Assembly (NCBI RefSeq): GCF_003865075.1
Contig: NZ_BHWB01000001.1
Location: forward strand, 496,001 to 560,000
Direction of reading: 5' to 3'
DNA length: 64,000 nt
Origin: Bacteroides faecalis
GTDB lineage: Bacteria > Bacteroidota > Bacteroidia > Bacteroidales > Bacteroidaceae
Numbering within the stretch: the first letter of the stretch is position 1; each line of letters starts with the position of its first letter. Positions 57,491 through 64,000 of this stretch are shown here, piece by piece. Position numbers and translations under genes: made by a program. Under the pieces are notes generated by a model. The model ran no database searches and was not told the origin of the DNA. It was given only the letters and a program-made list of their open reading frames with translations.

Positions 57491-57573
57491 TCATTAGGTT
57501 ATAATATAGGTACCTCAATAAATAAGTACCATAATCTTTCTGCATATTTTTTCATATTTCTTTCAGAAAAGGA

Positions 57574-57581
57574 TATATTTG
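57574..57581 (+). promoter_or_regulatory. Candidate -7 box for the acyl-CoA synthetase gene
   Basis: TATATTTG fits TAnnTTTG, 30 bp before the ATG at 57612. No good -33 partner is seen. Confidence 0.5.
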
Positions 57582-57611
57582 TACTTAAGTTAAATAAAAC
57601 CTGTAGACGAT

Positions 57612-59684
57612 ATGATAACAAACCAGTTACTGTGTCCTGAAAGCATTGTTGTAGTAGGGGCTTCGAATAATGTACATAAGCCAGGTGGCGCTATATTGAA
57701 GAATCTGATTAATGGAGGATATCGTGGAGAACTTAGAGCAGTGAATCCAAAAGAAAAAGAGATACAGGGAATTCCTGCTTTTGCTGATGTAAAAGATATA
57801 CCTGATACAGATCTGGCTGTATTAGCTATCCCGGCAGCTTTATGCCCGGATGTAGTCGATTTGTTGGCAAAAGAAAAAAAGACGAGAGCATTTATCATTC
57901 TTTCCGCCGGATTTGGAGAGGAAACACATGAAGGAGCATTACTTGAAGAGCGGATATTAGAAACTGTCAATCAATATGGAGCATCTTTGATCGGTCCCAA
58001 TTGTATTGGACTAATGAATACTTGTCATCATAGTGTTTTCAGTCAACCTATTCCCAATTTAAATTCAAGGGGAGTAGATTTAATTTCCAGTTCTGGGGCT
58101 ACAGCTGTATTTATTTTAGAGAGTGCCGTAACGAAAGGATTACAGTTTAATTCGGTATGGTCGGTAGGTAATGCGAAACAAATTGGGGTAGAAGATGTGC
58201 TTCAGTTCATGGATGAGCATTTCGATCCGGAAAGAGATTCTCATCTTAAATTACTTTATATTGAAAGCATTAAAAAACCGGATAGGCTGCTATTCCATGC
58301 TTCTTCTTTAATTAGGAAAGGCTGTAAGATAGCGGCTATTAAGGCAGGAAGTTCGGAGAGTGGAAGTCGTGCAGCTTCTTCGCATACAGGGGCGATTGCC
58401 AGTTCAGATTCAGCGGTTGAAGCTTTGTTTCGTAAAGCAGGTATTGTTCGTTGCTTTTCACGTGAAGAACTCACTACTGTAGGTTGTGTATTTACATTGC
58501 CGGAATTGAAAGGGAAGAACTTTGCTATCATAACTCATGCCGGTGGTCCCGGAGTCATGCTGACTGACGCTTTAAGCAAAGGTGGATTGAATGTCCCCAA
58601 ACTCGAAGGAGAACAAGTGGAAGAGCTGAAAGCGCAACTTTTTCCCGGTGCTTCCGTTGGTAACCCAATTGATATTCTTGCTACCGGAACGCCACAACAT
58701 TTACGTACTTGTATTGATTATTGTGAGGAGAAGTTTGAGAATATAGATGCAATGATGGCTATCTTTGGTACACCAGGATTAGTGACGATGTTTGAGATGT
58801 ATGATGTACTTCATGAGAAAATGCAGGTTTGTCGCAAACCTATTTTCCCTATTTTGCCATCCATAAATACTGCTGGAGCAGAAGTGGCGGCATTTCTGGC
58901 AAAAGGTCATGTGAATTTTGCAGATGAAGTAACATTAGGGACAGCTCTTTCCCGTATTGTGAACGCTCCTAAACCTGCAGCACCCGAGATTGAATTGTTC
59001 GGAGTAGATGTGCCGAGAATTCGTCGTATCATTGATTCTATTCCGGACGATGGTTACATCGAGCCGCATTATGTGCAAGCCTTACTTCATGCAGCAGGGA
59101 TTTCCATTGTGGATGAATTTGTTTCTGATAAGAAAGAAGAGATTCTTGCTTTTGCCCATCGTTGCGGGTTTCCGGTTGTTGCTAAAGTAGTAGGTCCGGT
59201 ACATAAGTCAGATGTTGGAGGGGTCTCTTTGAATATTAAAGGGGAGCAATATCTTGCATTAGAATTTGAGCGGATGATGAGAATTCCCGAAGCTCGTGCA
59301 GTGATGGTACAACCCATGTTGAAGGGTACTGAACTGTTTATCGGTGCCAAATATGAAGAGAGATTCGGGCATGTAGTACTTTGTGGATTGGGAGGGATTT
59401 TTGTAGAAGTACTGAAAGATGTATCTTCCGGTTTGGCTCCACTTTCTTATGAAGAGGCATACTCTATGATTCATTCTTTGCGTGCTTATAAGATTATACA
59501 AGGAACACGTGGGCAAAAAGGGGTGAATGAAGACAAGTTTGCAGAGATCATTGTTCGTTTGTCCACACTTCTCCGATTTGCAACAGAAATTAAAGAGATG
59601 GATATAAATCCGCTTCTAGCTACAGATAAGTCTGTTATAGCCGTTGATGCACGTATTAGGATTGAGAAAGGGGAGATGCAATAG
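57612..59684 (+). CDS. ADP-forming acetate/acyl-CoA ligase (fused alpha-beta)
   Basis: 690 residues in the order of the fused NDP-forming acyl-CoA synthetases: CoA-binding Rossmann domain (about 1-130, ESIVVVGASNNVHKPGGAIL), succinyl-CoA-ligase-like domains (about 140-440) with LIGPNCIGLMN and the phospho-His segment AASSHTGAIASSD (His near 257), then an ATP-grasp domain (about 465-690) with GFPVVAKVVGPVHKSDVGG and EMDINPLLA. It interconverts acyl-CoA, ADP and phosphate with acid, ATP and CoA, usually to gain ATP in fermentation. It appears monocistronic. Confidence 0.92.
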   Translation: MITNQLLCPESIVVVGASNNVHKPGGAILKNLINGGYRGELRAVNPKEKEIQGIPAFADVKDIPDTDLAVLAIPAALCPDVVDLLAKEKKTRAFIILSAGFGEETHEGALLEERILETVNQYGASLIGPNCIGLMNTCHHSVFSQPIPNLNSRGVDLISSSGATAVFILESAVTKGLQFNSVWSVGNAKQIGVEDVLQFMDEHFDPERDSHLKLLYIESIKKPDRLLFHASSLIRKGCKIAAIKAGSSESGSRAASSHTGAIASSDSAVEALFRKAGIVRCFSREELTTVGCVFTLPELKGKNFAIITHAGGPGVMLTDALSKGGLNVPKLEGEQVEELKAQLFPGASVGNPIDILATGTPQHLRTCIDYCEEKFENIDAMMAIFGTPGLVTMFEMYDVLHEKMQVCRKPIFPILPSINTAGAEVAAFLAKGHVNFADEVTLGTALSRIVNAPKPAAPEIELFGVDVPRIRRIIDSIPDDGYIEPHYVQALLHAAGISIVDEFVSDKKEEILAFAHRCGFPVVAKVVGPVHKSDVGGVSLNIKGEQYLALEFERMMRIPEARAVMVQPMLKGTELFIGAKYEERFGHVVLCGLGGIFVEVLKDVSSGLAPLSYEEAYSMIHSLRAYKIIQGTRGQKGVNEDKFAEIIVRLSTLLRFATEIKEMDINPLLATDKSVIAVDARIRIEKGEMQ

Positions 59685-59802
59685 GGTTTTATATCTTTGT
59701 CAATACTTTGGTATTTGAGTTAAAGAAATGATTACTGTATTATATTTACTAAGATGGATTGAATAAAATAGAGATATAAGTCAGCATTTATACACTAATT
59801 GG

Positions 59803-59832
59803 TTGAATCAATTTTTCTAGGTTTTGATTCAA
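59803..59832. promoter_or_regulatory. TTGAATCAA inverted repeat upstream of the phosphoesterase/GH97 genes
   Basis: TTGAATCAA (59803-59811) and TTGATTCAA (59824-59832) are exact inverted 9-mers, 21 bp centre to centre, just upstream of the candidate promoter. The spacing of two helical turns fits a dimeric regulator. Confidence 0.5.
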
Positions 59833-59840
59833 ATGTTGCA

Positions 59841-59869
59841 TTTGCTTAAAAAATAACGGGTTAGCTTTG
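59841..59869 (+). promoter_or_regulatory. Candidate promoter of the phosphoesterase-GH97 unit
   Basis: TTTG at 59841-59844 and TAGCTTTG at 59862-59869 fit the Bacteroides -33 and -7 elements with a 17-bp gap. The first ATG is at 59921. Confidence 0.55.
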
Positions 59870-59920
59870 CAACACTTAATCGGGGCTCCTTTAAATAACT
59901 ATATGTAAACTGAAAATGTA

Positions 59921-61102
59921 ATGAGAAACACACTTTTACATCTTAAACGATTTACTTTGGCATTTATTCTGATTATTGGGCTTACTTTCAGTCTTTCTGC
60001 CAAACAAACTGAAGCTTTTAAAATCTCTCATGGTCCTTATCTGCAAGAGGTTACTACCGATGGTGTAAGTTTCATTTTTACTACCTCACTTCCTGCTTTT
60101 TCGTGTATCGAATTACGAAAACAGGGCGAAACACAATCTAAAATGTATCGTCATACAGAATATGGGTTGCATGATGCATATAATACTTTTCATTCGATTC
60201 GATCCCAAGGTTTAGAACCGGGGACTGCTTACGAATATCGTATTCTCACAAAAGAAATACGTGAGTTTAATCCATATAAAATTGTTTATGGGGATAGTAT
60301 CACTTCTCAATGGTACTCTTTTCAAACGACTGATCCCAAAGGTAAGGGAGGTTCATTGTTTATTGTAAGTGATACACATAACGATGCTAAGAAGTTGGAA
60401 ACATTACTGAATCTTTGTGACTATAAGACTTGTGATGTTTTTCTTTATGCCGGTGATCTTATGAATTATATGGAAAATGATGAGACTCCGTTTGAATCTT
60501 TTATTGATACCAGTGTTCGTCTTTTTGCTACATCTATTCCTTTTGAAATGGTAAGAGGCAATCATGAAACACGAGGAAAGCTGGCACGTACCTATCCGAA
60601 ACTATTTCCGAAGACAACTGACAAAATATATAGTAGTCGTTTGGTAGGAGATATTATGATAGTAATGTTAGATTGTGGGGAAGATAAACCAGACACTGCT
60701 CCTGTCTATGCAGGATTGAATGATTTCGACAACTATCGTACCGAACAAACGGAATGGCTGAAAGAACTGGTAAAGACCAAAGATTTTAAGAAAGCTAAAT
60801 ACCGTATCGTCATATCGCATTTTCCAATGATTACTTCCCTCGACAAAGGTCAGGATACTGATCATGGAATAAGCGATTTAGCAGCTAAAATGTTACCTGT
60901 TTTAAATAAGGCAAACATTGATCTTATGATTTCCGGGCATACCCATCGTTATGATTTCTTTGAAGCAGGTAGTGGTGGTAATCATTTTCCGGTTATTGTA
61001 GGAAGTAATCAAAGTGCTACTCGATTGGATATCCAAGATGGAAAGATTAAAGCCAAAGTAGTGGATAAAGATGGAAAGATACTGTTGGATATGCAGTTTT
61101 AA
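59921..61102 (+). CDS. Exported metallophosphoesterase
   Basis: 393 residues with a signal peptide (about 1-28, ending SLSAKQ). Residues about 30-135 form a fibronectin-like N-terminal domain as in purple acid phosphatases. The calcineurin-like domain follows with FIVSDTHND, YAGDLMN, VRGNHET, VISHFP and ISGHTHRYDF, giving the full set of two-metal ligands. It probably hydrolyses a phosphomonoester or diester in the periplasm. GH97 follows after about 60 bp, suggesting a common unit. Confidence 0.9.
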   Translation: MRNTLLHLKRFTLAFILIIGLTFSLSAKQTEAFKISHGPYLQEVTTDGVSFIFTTSLPAFSCIELRKQGETQSKMYRHTEYGLHDAYNTFHSIRSQGLEPGTAYEYRILTKEIREFNPYKIVYGDSITSQWYSFQTTDPKGKGGSLFIVSDTHNDAKKLETLLNLCDYKTCDVFLYAGDLMNYMENDETPFESFIDTSVRLFATSIPFEMVRGNHETRGKLARTYPKLFPKTTDKIYSSRLVGDIMIVMLDCGEDKPDTAPVYAGLNDFDNYRTEQTEWLKELVKTKDFKKAKYRIVISHFPMITSLDKGQDTDHGISDLAAKMLPVLNKANIDLMISGHTHRYDFFEAGSGGNHFPVIVGSNQSATRLDIQDGKIKAKVVDKDGKILLDMQF

Positions 61103-61165
61103 GAAGATAATAATCTCCTATCATAGATTTTAAATAAAATATTATACATATACAAAATGATAAAA

Positions 61166-63160
61166 ATGAAGAAACTAATACTAATGATCGCATGCGGAAT
61201 GCTAGTGCTTTCTGCTCAGGCACAAAAGGTGTTTAAACTTAATTCTCCGAATGATAATTTATGTGTCAAGATTACTACTGGTAAGCAGTTAGTATATGAT
61301 ATCACTTGTAATGGCAAACAAATACTTGCTCCTTCTCCGATTTCTATGACATTGGATAACGGACAGGTTTGGGGAGTAAATGCCGGATTGGCGGGTAGTA
61401 AACAGAAAAAAGTTGATCAGGTAGTTCCTTCTCCTTTTTATCGTGCAAAGGAGATAAAAGATCGCTATAATGAATTGGTACTTCGTTTTAAAGGAAATTA
61501 TTCCATTGAATTCCGCGCATATGATGATGGAGTAGCTTACCGTTTTGTCAGTCAGGTGAAAAAGCCTTTCAACGTAGTGAACGAGCAGGCAGATTTTTGT
61601 TTTCCTTCTGATGTGTCGGCAACTGTTCCTTATGTGAAGAGAGGAAATGATGGCGATTTTGGATCACAATTTTTTAACTCCTTTGAGAATGAATATAGTA
61701 CAGATAAACTGTCGAAGTTGAATGAAAAACGTTTGATGTTTCTTCCGTTAGTGGTAGAAGTAGATGAAGGAACTAAAGTGTGTATTACTGAAACTCATTT
61801 AGAGAATTATCCGGGACTTTATCTTTCGACAGCGAAAGGAGGTAATAGTTTGAGTGGTGTATTTGCTCCCTATCCTAAGAAAATGGTTCAAGGTGGCCAT
61901 AATAATCTTCAAATGTTGGTAGAAGAACGTGAAAATTATATTGCCAAAGTAGATAAAGAAAGGAGTTTTCCATGGCGTATTGCTATTGTGACTACTTCGG
62001 ACAAGGATCTAGCCGCTAGTAATCTGAGTTATCTACTGGCAGCTCCATCCCGATTGAAAGATATTTCTTGGATTAAACCCGGAAAAGTTGCTTGGGATTG
62101 GTGGAATGCTTGGAATCTGGAAGGTGTTGATTTTGCTACCGGAGTAAACAATGCTACCTATAAAGCATATATTGACTTTGCTTCTGCAAAAGGTATTGAA
62201 TATGTGATTCTTGATGAAGGTTGGGCTGTGAATAAAAAGGCAGACTTAATGCAGGTAGTGGATGATATTAATCTGAAAGAACTAGTAGGTTATGCTGCAG
62301 CTCAGAATGTAGGAATTATATTGTGGGCCGGTTACCATGCCTTTGATCGTGATATGGAGAATGTTTGCCGTCATTATTCGGAAATGGGTGTTAAAGGTTT
62401 CAAAGTGGACTTTATGGATCGTGACGACCAATTGATGACAGACTTCAATTATCGTGCGGCAGCAATGTGTGCCAAATATAAAATGATCCTCGATTTGCAT
62501 GGTACTTCCAAGCCGGCAGGGTTGAACCGTACTTATCCGAATGTATTGAACTTTGAGGGAGTAAACGGATTAGAACAGCTAAAATGGAGTCCGGCTACAC
62601 TTGATCAGGTAAAATATGATGTGATGATTCCTTTCATTCGTCAGGTATCAGGGCCGATGGACTACACGCAAGGTGCTATGCGTAATGCAGTTAAAGGGAA
62701 CTATTATCCATGTTATACAGAACCAATGAGCCAAGGTACACGTTGTCGTCAGTTGGCTTTATATGTAATATTTGAGTCTCCATTTAATATGCTGTGTGAT
62801 TCTCCTAGTAACTATATGCGTGAACCTGAATCCACTAGTTTTATAGCAGGCATACCTACTGTGTGGGATGAAAGTAAGGTCTTGGATGGTAAAATGGGTG
62901 AATATATCGTTACCGCACGTCGGGATGGAGATGTATGGTATGTTGGAGGAATCACTAACTGGGATACCAGAGAAATGACGATCGATCTTTCTTTCTTACC
63001 GGATGGAGATTATCAGGTAGAAGAATTCCGTGATGGAGTGAATGCACATCGTAAAGGTACGGATTATTGCAGGGAAGAGAAAAGTTTACCTGCGGATAAG
63101 AAACTGAAAGTTAAGATGTATCCAGGCGGAGGATATGTAGCTAAAATTCAGATAAAGTAA
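61166..63160 (+). CDS. Glycoside hydrolase family 97, retaining type
   Basis: 664 residues from MKKLILMIACGML at 61166, with signal peptide ending SAQA. The N-terminal beta-sandwich (about 25-290) and the TIM barrel (about 300-560) with GKVAWDWWNAWN and YVILDEGWAVN are characteristic of GH97. The segment KVDFMDRDDQ places Asp 415 where retaining GH97 alpha-galactosidases carry the nucleophile; inverting SusB-type alpha-glucosidases use Glu bases elsewhere. An exo-acting periplasmic alpha-galactosidase is therefore likely; the exact linkage is inference. Confidence 0.93.
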   Translation: MKKLILMIACGMLVLSAQAQKVFKLNSPNDNLCVKITTGKQLVYDITCNGKQILAPSPISMTLDNGQVWGVNAGLAGSKQKKVDQVVPSPFYRAKEIKDRYNELVLRFKGNYSIEFRAYDDGVAYRFVSQVKKPFNVVNEQADFCFPSDVSATVPYVKRGNDGDFGSQFFNSFENEYSTDKLSKLNEKRLMFLPLVVEVDEGTKVCITETHLENYPGLYLSTAKGGNSLSGVFAPYPKKMVQGGHNNLQMLVEERENYIAKVDKERSFPWRIAIVTTSDKDLAASNLSYLLAAPSRLKDISWIKPGKVAWDWWNAWNLEGVDFATGVNNATYKAYIDFASAKGIEYVILDEGWAVNKKADLMQVVDDINLKELVGYAAAQNVGIILWAGYHAFDRDMENVCRHYSEMGVKGFKVDFMDRDDQLMTDFNYRAAAMCAKYKMILDLHGTSKPAGLNRTYPNVLNFEGVNGLEQLKWSPATLDQVKYDVMIPFIRQVSGPMDYTQGAMRNAVKGNYYPCYTEPMSQGTRCRQLALYVIFESPFNMLCDSPSNYMREPESTSFIAGIPTVWDESKVLDGKMGEYIVTARRDGDVWYVGGITNWDTREMTIDLSFLPDGDYQVEEFRDGVNAHRKGTDYCREEKSLPADKKLKVKMYPGGGYVAKIQIK

Positions 63161-63181
63161 TCTTCTAATATTTGAAGGACA

Positions 63182-63787
63182 ATGATGAAAAAGATAAGCT
63201 TGTGGGTACTTCTCTTATTTTTCTTAAATGCTACTAATAATGCGCAGCAGTTCTGGAAAATTGACAGTTTGGGTAATAGTATCACGTGGCAGGTGAGAGA
63301 AGGAGAAGCTCATTCCGATCATATTGAGATGGCTGGTAAACGGCTAGCTACGGTACTTCGGTATGGGGTAAATAAAGAAGGAGCTTTCAAACTGAATAAG
63401 GGTTTAGTCTGGCCAATGCTTCGTACGATACCTAATAATACGCATGGCAATGTGATTCGCCGTTTCGACTGGAATCCGCTGGATGCGGTGACAGTGAATG
63501 GAAACAGTATTCGTGAACAAGTGAAGACTGTGACTTTGAATGGCACAATGGAGGTAATTAGCCAGATATCATTGGGAAATAATTCATCATTGTCTTTAAG
63601 ACGGACTTATTTCCCATCTGTGGATTCCCCTTCTTTAGTGGAAATTTATGAGTTTACCCTCAAATCCGCAACTAAGCCCTTGAACGTCCTTATTGCGTTT
63701 ACACGTCCTCTCATTACTGAATTTGCAGATAATTTGAACTTGAAGCACCCACTTCTGCCTACAATATCCCCTTACCCCACAATGTGA
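63182..63787 (+). pseudogene. 5' fragment of a glycosidase-like gene, cut by an IS
   Basis: The first 185 or so residues look genuine: a signal peptide (about 1-22, ending NNAQ), then a beta-rich N-terminal domain with MAGKRLATVLRYGVNKEG, VWPMLRTIPNNTHGNV and LSLRRTYFPSVDSPSLVEIY, which recalls N-terminal domains of six-hairpin glycosidases found in Bacteroides PULs. After about NLNLK the sequence changes to IS-like DNA and stops at 63787. It lies 21 bp after GH97, so it was probably a cotranscribed partner. The family assignment is tentative. Confidence 0.65.
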
Positions 63788-64000
63788 CTTGAGGCAATAC
63801 ACAATATCATTCCCATAAGTTGTAGGCATTATCCAAAATCAGTCTGGAAAACATCTGCGTAAGCATTATTACAGGTATAGATGTTCAGCACATACCGCCT
63901 TGATGTCCTGATCCACTTGGCTGGTACAGAGATAAACCTGAAGACAAACGCTTTTATGCGACTTGTTGCATTGAGCCCGAACTTCTTTACGTCAAGTCTT
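63745..64000 (-). mobile_element. Insertion sequence (IS1380-like), right end outside the window
   Basis: Base composition rises in G+C and the glycosidase reading frame ends here. A minus-strand transposase C-terminus follows. The junction is estimated from the loss of protein similarity. A terminal inverted repeat or target duplication cannot be confirmed because the other end is missing. Confidence 0.6.
63829..64000 (-). CDS. Transposase C-terminal fragment (IS1380-like, partial)
   Basis: 57 codons are open to the window edge on the minus strand: RLDVKKFGLNATSRIKAFVF, then RFISVPAKWIRTSRRYVLN and a stop at 63829. The VPAKW segment with following basic residues is like the C-terminal end of IS1380-type transposases as I recall them. 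The catalytic DDE core would lie beyond position 64000. Confidence 0.6.
   Translation of the reverse strand, partial: RLDVKKFGLNATSRIKAFVFRFISVPAKWIRTSRRYVLNIYTCNNAYADVFQTDFG

Larger units (their letters stand above)
57254..57611. other. Divergent region between copy 4 and the ADP-forming acyl-CoA synthetase
   Basis: No gene. It contains the copy 4 dyad block (57456-57490) and a -7 box for the rightward gene (57574-57581). Confidence 0.6.

Overview
The window is a Bacteroides chromosome segment, most like the B. thetaiotaomicron/ovatus group. The evidence is SusC/SusD pairs, surface lipoproteins with acidic residues after the lipobox Cys, TAnnTTTG-type -7 promoter elements, DUF4491 and GH97 proteins, and AT-rich intergenic DNA. 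Species assignment is inference.

Region 1 (1-6.8 kb) is the integrase end of an integrative element beside tRNA-Met. It carries a tyrosine recombinase, two unrecognised proteins, an SF2-helicase-like protein with no Walker A lysine, and a degenerate polyvalent-protein-kinase-like gene split by a -1 frameshift. The other end lies outside the window. Region 2 (6.9-13.6 kb) is chromosomal: tRNA-Met, DUF4491, an Lrp/AsnC regulator, two FKBP-type prolyl isomerases, a CotH-kinase lipoprotein, a zinc-site-less sirtuin with a SIRT5-like Y-x-x-R motif, and an SGNH-hydrolase lipoprotein.

Region 3 (13.6-57.5 kb) dominates. Four paralogous cassettes share the order IPT/NHL lipoprotein, SusC, SusD, DUF4973 lipoprotein: copy 1 (-, 13.6-21.3 kb), copy 2 (+, 23.2-30.9 kb), copy 3 (-, 31.8-39.4 kb) and copy 4 (-, 49.6-57.3 kb). 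None has an adjacent glycosidase or a dedicated regulator. All four carry the same CATAAT-N4-ATTATG dyad about 185-250 bp upstream of the first gene. In copies 2 and 3 the dyad belongs to an 86-bp perfectly identical block with a terminator-like hairpin, and the two blocks form an inverted repeat around 16.4 kb. Copy 3 has two separate 1-nt deletions, in the IPT/NHL gene and in susC.

Between copies 3 and 4 lies metG followed by a tightly packed glycan-assembly operon: a flippase and six glycosyltransferase-type genes including two with fucosyltransferase features. It is a candidate for the species-variable part of Bacteroidetes protein O-glycosylation or another surface glycan.

Region 4 (57.6-64 kb) has an ADP-forming acyl-CoA synthetase, an exported metallophosphoesterase, a GH97 enzyme of the retaining (alpha-galactosidase-like) type, and the 5' part of a glycosidase-like gene cut by an insertion sequence whose transposase runs off the right edge.

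Most striking points: the four-copy cassette array with its shared upstream dyad, the 86-bp inverted repeat that could support a promoter-swapping inversion, and the decay of only copy 3.
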